Positions 20,270 to 29,659 of a stretch of DNA of 64,000 nucleotides are shown here, in pieces; position 1 is the first letter of the stretch; each line of letters opens with the position of its first letter. The notes under the pieces were generated by a model. That model was not told the DNA's origin, ran no database searches, and saw only the letters and a list, made by a program, of their open reading frames with translations. Origin of the DNA: Xanthomonas chitinilytica (lineage in GTDB: Bacteria > Pseudomonadota > Gammaproteobacteria > Xanthomonadales > Xanthomonadaceae); NCBI RefSeq assembly GCF_026107455.2, contig NZ_JAPCHY010000008.1, positions 62,001-126,000 of the forward strand, given 5' to 3'. Made by a program: the position numbers and the translations under genes.

Positions 20270-21202
20270 TCAGCCGATGTGGATCCCGGCCAGCTTCTGC
20301 AGCGCCTCGGCGTACTTGTCGCGGGTGCGGGCGATCACCTCGGCCGGCAGCGCCGGGCCAGGGGCGGTCTTGTCCCAGTCCAGCGTTTCCAGGTAGTCGC
20401 GCACGAACTGCTTGTCGTAGCTCGGCGGGCTGGTGCCGACCTGGTACTCGTCGGCCGGCCAGTAGCGCGAGGAGTCCGGGGTCAGCATCTCGTCCATGAT
20501 GTACAGGCGGCCGTCGGCATCGGTGCCGAACTCGAACTTGGTGTCGGCCAGCAGGATGCCGCGCTCGGCGGCGAACTCGGCGGCGAACTTGTAGATGCGC
20601 AGGGTGGCGTCGCGCACGCGCTCGGCCAGTTCCGCACCCACCGCCTTGACCATCGCGTCGAAATCGATGTTCTCGTCGTGGTCGCCCACCGCCGCCTTGG
20701 TGGACGGGGTGAAGATCGGCTCGGGCAGCTTCTGCGCCTGCTGCAGGCCGTCGGGCAGCTCGATGCCGCTGACCTTGCCGGTGCGCTGGTAGTCCTTCCA
20801 GCCGCTGCCGATCAGGTAGCCGCGGGCGATGGCTTCCACCGGCACCGGCTTGAGCCGCCGCGTCACCACCGCGCGCCTGGCGTACAGCGCCGGGTCCACG
20901 CCCTCGGGCAGCACCGCGGCCACGTCGATGCCGGTGAGGTGGTTGGGCATCAGGTGCGCGGTCTTGGCGAACCAGAAGTTGGACACCTGGCACAGCATCT
21001 CGCCCTTGCCGGGGATCGGGTCGGGCAGCACCACGTCGAAGGCGGACAGGCGGTCGGTGGCGACCATCAGCAGGTAGTCGCCGGGAGGGGCGTCGGCGGG
21101 CAGGCGTTCGCGCGGGATGTCGAAGACGTCGCGCACCTTGCCGCGGTGGCGCAAGGGCAGGCCGGGGAGATCGGATTGCAACAGCGTGGTCGGCACGGGC
21201 AC
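20270..21202 (-). CDS. purC: phosphoribosylaminoimidazolesuccinocarboxamide synthase
   Basis: SAICAR synthetase joins CAIR and aspartate with ATP in de novo purine synthesis. The 310-residue length fits the longer, ADE1-like form common in xanthomonads. Visible blocks are [12 protein letters not shown] (ATP-binding loop), [48 protein letters not shown] and the C-terminal [14 protein letters not shown]. The start fits an N-terminus of 15 residues before the RGKVRDVF motif. It is a stand-alone minus-strand gene; other purine genes lie at 59.5-63.2 kb. Confidence 0.96.
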   Translation of the reverse strand: MPVPTTLLQSDLPGLPLRHRGKVRDVFDIPRERLPADAPPGDYLLMVATDRLSAFDVVLPDPIPGKGEMLCQVSNFWFAKTAHLMPNHLTGIDVAAVLPEGVDPALYARRAVVTRRLKPVPVEAIARGYLIGSGWKDYQRTGKVSGIELPDGLQQAQKLPEPIFTPSTKAAVGDHDENIDFDAMVKAVGAELAERVRDATLRIYKFAAEFAAERGILLADTKFEFGTDADGRLYIMDEMLTPDSSRYWPADEYQVGTSPPSYDKQFVRDYLETLDWDKTAPGPALPAEVIARTRDKYAEALQKLAGIHIG

Positions 21203-21342
21203 TCCTGGGACTTGGCGTTGATGGCCGTCGGCGCAGGACCCGGGGGGCCCGCGGCTTGGCGGCGGGCGGCCTAGTGTAAAGCGGTCCGGGCCGGCTGTGA
21301 CGTAAAATGTGGCTTCTTTGTCACCCAGGCCGCCGGACGACC

Positions 21343-21672
21343 ATGCGCTGGTACGGAAAACTGCTCGGATTCATCGCCGGTGCCCTGCTGTTCCGGCCCA
21401 ATCCGCTGTTCGGCGCGCTGGTCGGGCTGTTGATCGGCCACGCCTTCGACGCCGACTGGTTCCGGCTCGGCCGCGACAGCCCGTACCGCGAACTGGGCGT
21501 GCCCCCCGATGCCACCGACGCCGAGGTCGACCTGGCCTACCGCCGGCTGATTTCCCAGTACCACCCCGACAAGGTCGCCGGCGCCGCGCCGGACCTGCGC
21601 CAGCAGGCGGAGAAGAAGGCGCGCCGCATCAACGCCGCCTACGACCGGATCAAGAACCTGCGCAAGCGCTGA
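21343..21672 (+). CDS. membrane-anchored J-domain protein (DjlA-like, short)
   Basis: The 109-residue protein has an N-terminal hydrophobic, Gly-rich helix like that of DjlA ([20 protein letters not shown]). A J domain over about 45-105 follows ([20 protein letters not shown]), with the obligatory HPD at residues 74-76 (QYHPDK). It should stimulate DnaK ATPase at the membrane. It lacks the TerB-like central region of full-length DjlA. The upstream in-frame start at 21307 is not used because a -10-like TAAAAT lies at that point (21303-21308). It is followed after 12 bp by rpe and is probably co-transcribed. Confidence 0.85.
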   Translation: MRWYGKLLGFIAGALLFRPNPLFGALVGLLIGHAFDADWFRLGRDSPYRELGVPPDATDAEVDLAYRRLISQYHPDKVAGAAPDLRQQAEKKARRINAAYDRIKNLRKR

Positions 21673-21684
21673 AGGCCCCCTGCC

Positions 21685-22359
21685 ATGTCCAACTGCATCA
21701 TCGCCCCGTCCATCCTTTCCGCCGACTTCGCCAGGCTGGGCGAGGAGGTGGACAACGTGCTCGCCGCCGGTGCCGACTGGGTGCACTTCGACGTGATGGA
21801 CAACCATTACGTGCCCAACCTGACCATCGGCCCGATGGTGTGCCAGGCGCTGCGCAAGCACGGCGTCACCGCGCCGATCGACGTGCACCTGATGGTCGAG
21901 CCGGTGGACCGCATCATCCCCGACTTCGCCGAGGCCGGCGCCAGCATCATCAGCTTCCACCCGGAGGCCTCGAAGCACGTCCACCGCACCATCCAGCTGA
22001 TCAAGTCGCACGGCTGCAAGGCCGGGCTGGTGCTCAACCCGGCCACGCCGGTGGAAGTGCTGGACTGGGTGCTGGACGACCTGGACCTGGTGCTGCTGAT
22101 GTCGGTCAACCCGGGCTTCGGCGGCCAGGCGTTCATCCCCTCCACGCTGGACAAGCTGCGCGCGGTGCGGGCGATGATCGACAAGCGCGGCAAGCCGGTG
22201 CGGCTGGAGATCGACGGCGGGGTGAAGGCCGACAACATCGGCGCCATCGCCGCGGCCGGCGCCGATGCCTTCGTCGCCGGCTCGGCGATCTTCAACGCGC
22301 CGGACTACGCGCAGGTGATCGCCGCCATGCGCGCCAACGTCGCCGCCGCACGCGGTTGA
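21685..22359 (+). CDS. rpe: ribulose-phosphate 3-epimerase
   Basis: This 224-residue TIM-barrel enzyme of the pentose phosphate pathway interconverts ribulose-5-P and xylulose-5-P. Signatures: [18 protein letters not shown] at the N-terminus, [17 protein letters not shown] with metal-binding His and Asp, [23 protein letters not shown] and [13 protein letters not shown]. All catalytic elements are present and length is normal. It is placed between the J-domain gene and a GNAT gene with short spacers. Confidence 0.97.
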   Translation: MSNCIIAPSILSADFARLGEEVDNVLAAGADWVHFDVMDNHYVPNLTIGPMVCQALRKHGVTAPIDVHLMVEPVDRIIPDFAEAGASIISFHPEASKHVHRTIQLIKSHGCKAGLVLNPATPVEVLDWVLDDLDLVLLMSVNPGFGGQAFIPSTLDKLRAVRAMIDKRGKPVRLEIDGGVKADNIGAIAAAGADAFVAGSAIFNAPDYAQVIAAMRANVAAARG

Positions 22360-22369
22360 GGCCGGCGCC

Positions 22370-22852
22370 GTGGCCGCATTGAACATCCGCCCGGCCACGG
22401 CCGACGACGCAGCGCTGATCCTGCGTTTCATCCACGAGCTGGCGATCTACGAGAAGGCCGAATCGTCGGTGCAAACCGACGAGGCGGGCATCCGCGCCAG
22501 CCTGTTCGGCACCGATGCCACCGCCCATGCGCTGGTCTGCGAGGCCGACGGCGTGGCCATCGGCTATGCGGTGTACTTCTTCAACTATTCCACCTGGCTG
22601 GGCCGCAACGGCCTGTACCTGGAAGACCTGTACGTGAGCCCGGAACATCGCGGCAGCGGCGCCGGCAAGGCCCTGCTGCGGCACCTGGCGCGGATCGCGG
22701 TAGCGAAGGAGTGCGGGCGCTTCGAGTGGTCGGTGCTGGACTGGAACGCGCCGGCCATCGCCTTCTACGAGGCCGCCGGCGCACGGCCGCAGGACGCGTG
22801 GACCGTATACCGGATGGAGGGCGAGGCGCTGCGGTGCTTCGCCGAAGGCTGA
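22370..22852 (+). CDS. GNAT-family N-acetyltransferase
   Basis: The 160-residue protein opens with LNIRPATADDAALILRFI (beta1-alpha1 of the GNAT fold). It contains the acetyl-CoA-binding motif YLEDLYVSPEHRGSGAGKAL (R/Q-x-x-G-x-G/A type) and the motif B region WSVLDWNAPAIAFYEAAGAR. It resembles small-molecule acetyltransferases of the diamine/thialysine type, but the substrate cannot be assigned. The start is GTG at 22370, ten bases after the rpe stop, suggesting translational coupling. Confidence 0.88.
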   Translation: MAALNIRPATADDAALILRFIHELAIYEKAESSVQTDEAGIRASLFGTDATAHALVCEADGVAIGYAVYFFNYSTWLGRNGLYLEDLYVSPEHRGSGAGKALLRHLARIAVAKECGRFEWSVLDWNAPAIAFYEAAGARPQDAWTVYRMEGEALRCFAEG

Positions 22853-22861
22853 CGTGGGTCC

Positions 22862-22923
22862 GGTCGCGACTGACGTCGCTCCTACAAGCGGCAGCCGTTG
22901 TAGGAGCGACGTCAGTCGCGACC
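22862..22923. repeat. palindromic intergenic repeat (GTAGGAGCGACGTCAGTCGC type), inverted pair
   Basis: Two perfect 26-nt arms (22862-22887 and 22898-22923) surround a 10-nt loop and would form a very stable cruciform or RNA hairpin just after the GNAT stop codon. The outward unit contains TGTAGGAGCGACGTCAGTCG. Other copies lie at 33331-33393, 38681-38705, 47451-47516 and 63295-63361. Confidence 0.92.
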
Positions 22924-22943
22924 GAACCTTCCCCGGACAAAAC

Positions 22944-22975
22944 CAAAAAAAGGCCGCGATGTCGCCATCGCGGCC
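22944..22975 (-). terminator. rho-independent terminator, minus-strand orientation
   Basis: A 9-bp stem (GGCCGCGAT with its complement, 22952-22975) is bordered on its low-coordinate side by seven A's, that is, a U run when read on the minus strand. No annotated minus-strand gene ends here; see the findings for a possible small RNA. Confidence 0.65.
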
Positions 22976-23125
22976 CCGGGGAATAGTCGGAGGCTGATCC
23001 TGCCTCCCTCCGTCGTCCCTGCTATGGCCTTCCATTCTCCCGGCCCTCGATGACAGGACGATGACGTTCACTGCCGGCATACGCCGGCTTGCTAGCCTGC
23101 GCGCTCTTTCGCGCAGGAGCCGTGC

Positions 23126-24058
23126 ATGGTCCGGAACCGCTGGTGGCTGATCCTCAACGGCAAGTCGGCCGGCGACGACGAGGTGCGCGAGGCGGTCGCG
23201 GCGATGCGTGCGGCCGGCTGCGAAGTGCAGGTGCGGCTCACCTGGGAAGGCGGCGATGCCCGGCGTTGCGTGGACGAGGCCATTGCCGCCGCGGCGGAAA
23301 CGGTCGTCGCCGGCGGCGGCGACGGCACCCTGAGCGAGGTGGCCGCGGCCCTGGCCGATCGCGAAGAGCACGCCGCGGCGCTGCCGGGCCTGGGCCTCGT
23401 GCCGCTGGGCACGGCCAACGATTTCGCCACCGCGGCCGGCCTGCCGGCGTCGCCGCTGGCCGCGCTGCAATCGCTGGCCGGGAGCCGGCCGGTGCCCATC
23501 GACCTGCTGCGGATCGAGGCCAACGGACAGGTCCGCTGGTGCGCCAACCTGGCCAGCGGCGGCTTCGGCACCGAGGTGACGGTGGAGACCGCCGAGGGGC
23601 TGAAGAGCATGCTGGGCGGACTGGCGTACGTGATCACCGGCATCTCCCGGCTGGGCCGGATCGAACCGGTCCAGGCCCGCTTCCACGGGCCGGATTTCGC
23701 CTGGCAGGGCGGCTTCATCGCCCTGGGCATCGGCAACGGCCGCCAGGCCGGTGGCGGCCAGGTGCTGTGCCCGGAGGCGATCCTGGACGACGGCCTGCTG
23801 GACCTGACCATCGTGCCCGAGCTGTCGGGCGAAGTGCGCGCCACGCTCGCCGCGCTGGTCGCCGGCGGCAGGGAAGCGGCGCTGGAACGGCTGGCCGAAC
23901 GCCGGCAACTGCCGTGGCTGCGGATCGACGCGGCCGAACCGCTGACCCTCAACCTCGACGGCGAACCGCTGCAATCGGCGCATTTCCGCATCGAGTGCGT
24001 GCCGCGGCGGATCCGCATGCACCTGCCGGCGGATTGCGTGTTGTTGTCCGGATCCTGA
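23126..24058 (+). CDS. yegS: lipid kinase YegS-type (diacylglycerol kinase catalytic family)
   Basis: This 310-residue protein has the ATP-binding motif GGGDGTL at 63-69, the second nucleotide-binding block PLGTANDFA at ~93-101 and [12 protein letters not shown] near 150. A C-terminal beta-sandwich ends in NLDGEPLQ. The size and all these motifs match YegS, a soluble phosphatidylglycerol/lipid kinase. A -10-like TAGCCT lies about 40 nt before the start, and GCAGGAG serves as Shine-Dalgarno. It is a single-gene unit. Confidence 0.92.
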   Translation: MVRNRWWLILNGKSAGDDEVREAVAAMRAAGCEVQVRLTWEGGDARRCVDEAIAAAAETVVAGGGDGTLSEVAAALADREEHAAALPGLGLVPLGTANDFATAAGLPASPLAALQSLAGSRPVPIDLLRIEANGQVRWCANLASGGFGTEVTVETAEGLKSMLGGLAYVITGISRLGRIEPVQARFHGPDFAWQGGFIALGIGNGRQAGGGQVLCPEAILDDGLLDLTIVPELSGEVRATLAALVAGGREAALERLAERRQLPWLRIDAAEPLTLNLDGEPLQSAHFRIECVPRRIRMHLPADCVLLSGS

Positions 24059-24440
24059 CCGGCGAGGGGACAGGAGGGGCCGGCAGGATTGTTCGCGGCA
24101 TGGGCGCTTCGACGAGGTGAACCGGCAACGGAAAAGAACGGCATCGCAACCGGCGGTCGATCTCGCTGCGGAACAGCAGGAACGGGAGGCCCGGCAACAC
24201 CACGCGCGAAGCATGGCCTGACGCCTCGCGCCGCCGGGCGGAAGCTCCTCCGCGGCCGGCCTGTCGCCGAAGGCTTCCATCGTGTGGTTGCCGCGGGCCG
24301 TTCGTGGGCCGCTGTCGCCGGCGGCCGCGCGCTGGCCCCTGGCGGGAAGGGTGTCCTCCGCCGATGCCAGCCCGCTTCAGGGTCCTCGAAAGTCACGGTT
24401 GCAACCATGCCTGGCGGCCAGTGGGCCGCGGGAATCGGGG
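24059..24440. other. gene-free stretch upstream of the trp block
   Basis: About 380 bp after yegS shows no recognisable gene, tRNA or clear terminator. Open frames here are GC-rich composition artefacts. The following ~150 bp hold the trp leader candidate. Confidence 0.5.
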
Positions 24441-24475
24441 TTTCGCCGTGCCGGAACCTGCGGTACAGTCGCCCG

Positions 24476-24625
24476 GTGTCCACTCTGACGACCCCGCATA
24501 CCCTTTCTTCCGCTCGCCGCTGGTGGCGATGGTGGCCCGTTGCCGTCGTCCGTACCGCCACCGTCGTTTCCCGGAAGGAAAGTCGTCTTGATCACGCAAG
24601 AGCAGTTCTCGCAGCAGGCCGCTGA
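24476..24625 (+). CDS. candidate Trp-rich leader peptide controlling trpE
   Basis: The 49-codon ORF starts with GTG and contains Trp codons 16, 17, 19 and 20 ([30 protein letters not shown] at 24521-24535). Four Trp in five codons just before an anthranilate synthase gene is the hallmark of a ribosome-sensed leader. A -10-like TACAGT at 24464-24469 sits 6 nt before the GTG, suggesting a leaderless transcript starting at the start codon; the -35 is weak (TTTCGC at 24441-24446). The ORF overlaps the trpE start (24588) by 38 nt in another frame. No U-rich terminator is visible, so control may be translational rather than by transcription attenuation. Seen: codons and overlap. Inferred: function. 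Confidence 0.55.
   Translation: MSTLTTPHTLSSARRWWRWWPVAVVRTATVVSRKESRLDHARAVLAAGR
24503..24582 (+). promoter_or_regulatory. candidate RNA switch masking the trpE Shine-Dalgarno
   Basis: CTTTCTTCC (24503-24511) can pair with the trpE Shine-Dalgarno GGAAGGAAAG (24573-24582) with one bulged G. Inside this helix, CGATGGTGGC (24527-24536, covering the second Trp pair) can pair over 10 bp with GCCACCGTCG (24557-24566). A ribosome stalled on Trp codons 16-17 would cover the first strand and expose the Shine-Dalgarno. The pairings are derived by eye, without energy calculation. Confidence 0.45.
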
Positions 24626-26063
24626 AGGCCACACCCGCATCCCCGTCGTCCGCGAAGTGCTGTCCGACCTGGACACGCCGCTCTCGGTCTACCTGAAGCT
24701 CGCCGACGGCCCGCACACCTACCTGTTCGAATCGGTCGAGGGCGGCGAACGCTTCGGTCGCTATTCGATCATCGGCCTGCCGGCACGGCGGGTCTATACC
24801 TTCCACGGCCATACCCTGAGCGTGCGCGAGCACGGTCGCTTGGTCGAAAGCCGCGAGGTCGCCGATCCGTTCGCCGAGGTCGAAGCGCTGCGCTGCGCGC
24901 ATTCGGTGCCCAAGCTCGATGGGCTGCCCGGCTTCACCGGCGGCCTGGTCGGCTGGTTCGGCTTCGAGTGCATCGGCTACATCGAGCCGCGGCTGGCGCC
25001 GCCGGCCGGCCGCGACGAACTGGGCACGCCGGACATCCTGCTGCTGCATTCGGAAGAGCTGGCGGTGTTCGACAACCTCAAGGGCCGCCTGTACCTGATC
25101 GTGCATGCCGATCCGCGCGAGCAGGGGGCATGGGACGAGGCGCAGGCGCGCCTGGACGGCCTGGTCGCCAAGCTGCGCGCCCCCGGCGCCGGCTACCCGG
25201 CGCCGATCGCCAGCGACGCGCTGGACGAGAATGATTTCGTCTCCGGCTTCACCCGCGAGGGCTTCATCGCCGCGGTCGACAAGTCCAAGGAATACATCCG
25301 CGCCGGCGACATCTTCCAGGTGGTGTTGAGCCAGCGCCTGAGCATCCCGTTCAAGGCGCGCCCGGTGGACGTCTACCGGGCGCTGCGCGCGCTCAATCCT
25401 TCGCCGTACATGTATTTTCTCGACGTCGGCGACGTGCAGGTGGTGGGCTCCTCGCCGGAGATCCTGGTGCGGCTCCAGGACGGCGAGGTCACGGTGCGCC
25501 CGATCGCCGGCACGCGTCCGCGTGGTGCCACGGTGGAAGAGGACAACGCACTGGAAGCCGAGCTGCTGGCCGATCCGAAGGAACGCGCCGAGCACCTGAT
25601 GCTGATCGACCTGGGCCGCAACGACGCCGGTCGCGTCTCGCAGGCCGGCACGGTGGAGGTGGGCGAGCAGTTCGTGATCGAGCGCTACAGCCACGTCATG
25701 CACATCGTCAGCGAGGTCACCGGCCGGCTGCAGCCGGGCCTGAGCTATGCCGACGTGCTGCGCGCCACGTTCCCGGCCGGCACCGTCAGCGGCGCGCCGA
25801 AGATCCGCGCGCTGGAAGTGATCCGCGAGCTGGAGCCGATCAAGCGCAACGTCTACGCCGGCAGCATCGGCTACATCGGCTGGCATGGCGATGCCGACAC
25901 CGCCATCGCCATCCGCACCGCGGTGATCAAGGACGGCCGCCTGCACGTGCAGGCCGGCGCTGGCATCGTCCACGACTCGGACCCGGACAAGGAATGGGAC
26001 GAGACGATGAACAAGGGGCGCGCGCTGTTCCGTGCGGTGGCGCAGGCGGCGCAGGGATTGTGA
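24588..26063 (+). CDS. trpE: anthranilate synthase component I
   Basis: This is the chorismate-using subunit for the first step of tryptophan synthesis, 491 residues. The N-terminal domain has the Trp-feedback type motif LESVEGG-like [18 protein letters not shown] (S in 'ESVEGG'). The C-terminal chorismate-binding domain has [52 protein letters not shown] and [20 protein letters not shown]. The start is TTG at 24588, inferred from the Shine-Dalgarno GGAAGGAAAG and from family alignment (MxxxEQF N-terminus); no ATG fits. It is followed by a SIMPL gene and then trpG, so the usual EG adjacency is broken. Expression is probably governed by the leader ORF overlapping its start. Confidence 0.96.
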   Translation: MITQEQFSQQAAEGHTRIPVVREVLSDLDTPLSVYLKLADGPHTYLFESVEGGERFGRYSIIGLPARRVYTFHGHTLSVREHGRLVESREVADPFAEVEALRCAHSVPKLDGLPGFTGGLVGWFGFECIGYIEPRLAPPAGRDELGTPDILLLHSEELAVFDNLKGRLYLIVHADPREQGAWDEAQARLDGLVAKLRAPGAGYPAPIASDALDENDFVSGFTREGFIAAVDKSKEYIRAGDIFQVVLSQRLSIPFKARPVDVYRALRALNPSPYMYFLDVGDVQVVGSSPEILVRLQDGEVTVRPIAGTRPRGATVEEDNALEAELLADPKERAEHLMLIDLGRNDAGRVSQAGTVEVGEQFVIERYSHVMHIVSEVTGRLQPGLSYADVLRATFPAGTVSGAPKIRALEVIRELEPIKRNVYAGSIGYIGWHGDADTAIAIRTAVIKDGRLHVQAGAGIVHDSDPDKEWDETMNKGRALFRAVAQAAQGL

Positions 26064-26085
26064 ATACCCAACCGGAGAGCGGGAC

Positions 26086-26811
26086 ATGAAGAGCATCATT
26101 GCCGCGGCTGTGCTGTCGCTGGCGGCGCTGGGTGCGCAGGCGCAGTCGATCAGTGGCCAGCCTTTCATCGCCGTGCATGGCACGGCGAAGGCGGAGGTGG
26201 TGCCGGACATCTTCCCGCTGGAAATCACCTTGTCGGAAACCAGCAAGGACGCCGCCAGGACGCAGGCGCTGATCGAGGGCCTTGCGCGGCAGATCATCGA
26301 GCTGACGCAGGCGATGGAGATGGCCGACCGCGACGTGACCCTGTCCAACCTCGATGTGTCGCCGGAATACCGCTACAACGACAAGGACGACACCGAGACC
26401 TTTCTCGGCAACACCTACCAGCGGCAGATCAAGCTGCGTTTCCACACGCTGGCGGATCTGCAGAAAATGATTTCCTCGCTGCCGCAGGTCAGGCAGGTGC
26501 GCCTGAACACCGGCAGCTTCGCAACGTCGCAAGCGGACGAACTGCGCCGCCAGTTGCTGACGCAGGCGGTGGAGGATGCGCGCAAGACCGCCGACATCAT
26601 GGCGGCGGCCGTGGGCAGGCGGATCGGCACGGTCCACAACATCTCCAACCAGGGGTTCAACGTCCGCTATGTCACGTCCGATGAATACTCGAGGCAGTCG
26701 CTGGATAGGGTGATGGTGACCGGCTCGAAGATCGGCGCTCCCGTGGCGTTGCGCGAAGGCAGCATCCAGCTCGACCAGAACGTCTACATCATCTACACCC
26801 TGGTCGATTGA
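26086..26811 (+). CDS. SIMPL-domain (DUF541) exported protein
   Basis: The 241-residue protein has a signal peptide (MKSIIAAAVLSLAALGAQAQ) and a SIMPL/DUF541 domain: FIAVHGTAKAEVVPDIFPLE near the N-terminus, SNLDVSPEYRYNDKD in the middle and DARKTADIMAAAVGRRIGTV towards the C-terminus. SIMPL proteins are periplasmic or secreted and poorly understood; some are linked to oxidative stress (YggE). It is inserted between trpE and trpG with spacers of 22 and 9 bp, so it must be co-transcribed with the trp genes. The ATG with GGAGAGCGGG upstream is preferred over the earlier in-frame start at 26032. Confidence 0.86.
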   Translation: MKSIIAAAVLSLAALGAQAQSISGQPFIAVHGTAKAEVVPDIFPLEITLSETSKDAARTQALIEGLARQIIELTQAMEMADRDVTLSNLDVSPEYRYNDKDDTETFLGNTYQRQIKLRFHTLADLQKMISSLPQVRQVRLNTGSFATSQADELRRQLLTQAVEDARKTADIMAAAVGRRIGTVHNISNQGFNVRYVTSDEYSRQSLDRVMVTGSKIGAPVALREGSIQLDQNVYIIYTLVD

Positions 26812-26820
26812 GGTGATCGA

Positions 26821-27402
26821 ATGCTCTTGATGATCGACAACTACGACAGCTTCACCTACAACCTCGTGCAGTACCTGCAGACGCTGGGTGCCGAGGTGAA
26901 GGTGGTGCGCAACGACGCCTTGGGCGTGGACGAGATCGCCGCACTGGCGCCGAGCCACATCGTCGTCTCGCCCGGCCCGTGCACGCCCAACGAGGCGGGC
27001 GTGTCGCTGGAGCTGATCCGGCGGCTGGGGCCGTCCACGCCGATCCTGGGCGTATGCCTGGGCCACCAGAGCATCGGCCAGGTCTACGGTGGGCAGGTGA
27101 TCCGCGCCGGCAACATCATGCACGGCAAGACCTCGCCGATCCGGCACCAGGGCAAGGGCGTGTTCGCCGGCCTGCCGGACCGCTACCAGGCCACCCGCTA
27201 CCACTCGCTGGTGGTGGACAAGACGGCACTGCCGGACTGCCTGGAAGTCACCGCCTGGACCGAGAACGAAGACGGTTCGGTCGAGGAGATCATGGGCCTG
27301 CGCCATCGCGAACATCCGGTGGAAGGCGTGCAGTTCCATCCCGAGTCGATCCTCACCGAGCATGGCCACGCGCTGCTGAAGAACTTCCTGGAGCGGCAGT
27401 GA
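26821..27402 (+). CDS. trpG: anthranilate synthase component II (glutamine amidotransferase)
   Basis: The 193-residue class I amidotransferase supplies ammonia to TrpE. The motifs are [32 protein letters not shown], the nucleophile elbow [11 protein letters not shown] with Cys79, and the His-Glu pair in [14 protein letters not shown]. All triad residues are present. Homologues of this type may also serve 4-amino-4-deoxychorismate synthesis (PabA). The next gene's GTG overlaps its stop codon. Confidence 0.97.
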   Translation: MLLMIDNYDSFTYNLVQYLQTLGAEVKVVRNDALGVDEIAALAPSHIVVSPGPCTPNEAGVSLELIRRLGPSTPILGVCLGHQSIGQVYGGQVIRAGNIMHGKTSPIRHQGKGVFAGLPDRYQATRYHSLVVDKTALPDCLEVTAWTENEDGSVEEIMGLRHREHPVEGVQFHPESILTEHGHALLKNFLERQ

Positions 27403-27743
27403 CACGGTTGCGCGGCCTTGCCGTCCTCGTCGTGCTGCTGTGGGGCGCGGATGCGGCCGCCGCGACGGTTGCGTCCGGCCGCCAGTGTTCGGCGGACGCG
27501 CTGCAGCAGGCGCGCAGGCTGCTGGCCTTCCACGTCGACAACGACGAGCGCGCGGAAGTGCTGCCGGAGGTGGAGGCATTGCCCTCCATCGTCAATCCAG
27601 CCAACTCCCGGCAGCGCTTCGACGTGCTGCAGGTATGGGGTTCGGTCTACAAGGGCCAGTACCGCATGCGCCTGGAGTACTACCGTTCCGGCGATTCCTG
27701 CGTGCTGATGGGGCAGGAAATCCTCGAGCACGCCTCCCTCTGA
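27399..27743 (+). CDS. small exported protein of unknown function in the trp operon
   Basis: The 114-residue product starts with GTG overlapping the trpG stop (GTGA). The start fits a signal peptide, [21 protein letters not shown]. The mature part has [40 protein letters not shown] and a C-terminal [19 protein letters not shown], with two cysteines probably forming a disulfide. I do not recognise the family. Its position suggests co-translation with trpG, and it is probably carried along with the trp genes rather than acting in the pathway. Confidence 0.75.
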   Translation: MTRLRGLAVLVVLLWGADAAAATVASGRQCSADALQQARRLLAFHVDNDERAEVLPEVEALPSIVNPANSRQRFDVLQVWGSVYKGQYRMRLEYYRSGDSCVLMGQEILEHASL

Positions 27744-27760
27744 TCCACAACGGAATTCCC

Positions 27761-28798
27761 ATGTCCATTTCCCCCCAGGAAGCCCTGCAGCGCACCATCG
27801 AGCATCGCGAGATCTTCTTCGACGAGATGGTCGACCTGATGCGGCAGGTCATGCGCGGCGAGGTGTCGCCGGTGATGACCGCGGCCATCCTCACCGGCCT
27901 GCGCGTGAAGAAGGAAACCGTCGGCGAGATCGCCGGCGCGGCCACGGTGATGCGCGAGTTCGCGCTGCCGGTGGCGGTGGCCGACAAGACCCACCTGGTC
28001 GACATCGTCGGCACCGGCGGCGACGGCTCGCACACGTTCAACATTTCCACCTGCGCCATGTTCGTGGCCGCGGCGGCCGGCGCCAGGGTCGCCAAGCACG
28101 GCAACCGCAGCGTGTCGTCCAAGTCCGGCAGCGCCGATGCGGTGGAAGCGCTGGGTGCGGCGATCGAACTGCAGCCGCAGCAGGTGGCGCAGCTCATCGC
28201 CGAGACCGGGATCGGCTTCATGTTCGCGCCGATGCACCACCCGGCGATGAAGGTGGTGGCGCCGGTGCGGCGCGAAATGGGCGTGCGCACCATCTTCAAC
28301 ATCCTCGGCCCGCTGACCAACCCGGTCGGCGCCACCAGCGTGCTGATGGGTGTGTTCCACCCGGACCTGGTCGGCATCCAGGCGCGGGTACTGCGCGAGC
28401 TGGGCACCGAGCGCGCGCTGGTGGTGTGGGGGCGCGACAACATGGACGAGATATCGCTCGGCGCCGGCACCCTGGTCGGCGAACTGCGCGACGGCAAGGT
28501 GCGCGAGTACGAGATCCACCCGGAGGACTTCGGCATCGCCATGTCGGCCAGCCGCAACCTCAAGGTCGCCGGGCCGGAGGAGTCGATCGCGATGCTGCGC
28601 GGCGTGCTCGACAACCAGCCCGGCCCGGCGCTGGACATCGTCGCGCTCAATGCCGGCGCCGCGCTGTATGCGGCCGGCGTGGCCGGCGACATCGCCGACG
28701 GCCTGGCCCGCGCGCGCGCGGTGCTGGCCGACGGCAGCGCCCGCATGCGCATGCAGCAGTACGTGGAAGCCACCCGCCGGATCGCCGGCGGCGCCTGA
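27761..28798 (+). CDS. trpD: anthranilate phosphoribosyltransferase
   Basis: The 345-residue enzyme transfers phosphoribose from PRPP to anthranilate. Signatures are [18 protein letters not shown] (PRPP loop), [53 protein letters not shown] and the metal-binding [15 protein letters not shown]. Length and order of motifs are normal. The start at 27761 gives the expected N-terminus. It is followed by trpC after 63 bp. Confidence 0.97.
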   Translation: MSISPQEALQRTIEHREIFFDEMVDLMRQVMRGEVSPVMTAAILTGLRVKKETVGEIAGAATVMREFALPVAVADKTHLVDIVGTGGDGSHTFNISTCAMFVAAAAGARVAKHGNRSVSSKSGSADAVEALGAAIELQPQQVAQLIAETGIGFMFAPMHHPAMKVVAPVRREMGVRTIFNILGPLTNPVGATSVLMGVFHPDLVGIQARVLRELGTERALVVWGRDNMDEISLGAGTLVGELRDGKVREYEIHPEDFGIAMSASRNLKVAGPEESIAMLRGVLDNQPGPALDIVALNAGAALYAAGVAGDIADGLARARAVLADGSARMRMQQYVEATRRIAGGA

Positions 28799-28861
28799 AG
28801 CGGCCTTCATCCGATCGACCGCCATGGCCGATAATGGCCGGCCTTCAGGACCCGAAAGACG

Positions 28862-29659
28862 ATGAGCGACATCCTCAACACCATCCTCGCCCGCAAGACG
28901 CAGGAAGTGGCCGAGCGCAGCGCCCGCGTGCCGCTGGCCGAACTGGCCGCGCGCGCGGCCGATGCCTCGCCGGTCCGCGGTTTCGCGCAGGCGCTGAAGG
29001 CCGCCATCGGCAACGGCGACCCGGCGGTGATCGCCGAGGTGAAGAAGGCCAGCCCGTCCAAGGGCGTGATCCGCGCCGATTTCCATCCCGGCGACATCGC
29101 CGTGAGCTACGAATTCGGCGGTGCCAGCTGCCTGTCGGTGCTGACCGACGTCGACTTCTTCCAGGGCGCCGACGCCTACCTGCAGCAGGCGCGCGAGGCG
29201 TGCACGCTGCCGGTGTTGCGCAAGGATTTCGTGATCGATCCGTACCAGGTGTACGAGGCGCGCGTGCTCGGCGCCGACTGCATCCTGCTGATCGTCTCGG
29301 CGCTGGACGACCGCCAGCTGGCCGGGCTGTCCGATCTGGCGCTGCAGCTGGGCATGGACGTGCTGGTGGAAGTGCACGACATCGACGAGCTGGAACGCGC
29401 CATCCAGGTGCCGGTGCCGCTGGTGGGCATCAACAACCGCAACCTGCGCACCTTCGAGGTGTCGCTGGAGACCACGCTGGAGATGCGTTCGGCGGTGCCG
29501 CGCGACCGCCTGCTGGTCACCGAGAGCGGCATCCTGGCGCCGGCCGACGTGCAGCGCATGCGCGATGCCGGCGTCAACGCGTTCCTGGTCGGCGAGGCCT
29601 TCATGCGCGCCGAGGAGCCGGGCGAGGCCCTGCGTCAGCTATTCTTCCCGAATGACTGA
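28862..29659 (+). CDS. trpC: indole-3-glycerol phosphate synthase
   Basis: This 265-residue monofunctional enzyme has no TrpF domain fused. Motifs: [18 protein letters not shown] at the N-terminus, [58 protein letters not shown] with the catalytic Lys, [19 protein letters not shown] and [13 protein letters not shown]. It overlaps the following HAD gene by 8 nt. trpF, trpB and trpA are not in the window, as in xanthomonads where they form a separate cluster. Confidence 0.97.
   Translation: MSDILNTILARKTQEVAERSARVPLAELAARAADASPVRGFAQALKAAIGNGDPAVIAEVKKASPSKGVIRADFHPGDIAVSYEFGGASCLSVLTDVDFFQGADAYLQQAREACTLPVLRKDFVIDPYQVYEARVLGADCILLIVSALDDRQLAGLSDLALQLGMDVLVEVHDIDELERAIQVPVPLVGINNRNLRTFEVSLETTLEMRSAVPRDRLLVTESGILAPADVQRMRDAGVNAFLVGEAFMRAEEPGEALRQLFFPND

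Noticed and set aside
24476-24587. Classical transcription attenuator (terminator/antiterminator) before trpE
   Set aside because: The best hairpin (24527-24566) is followed by GTTTCCCGG rather than a U run, so a rho-independent terminator is not supported.
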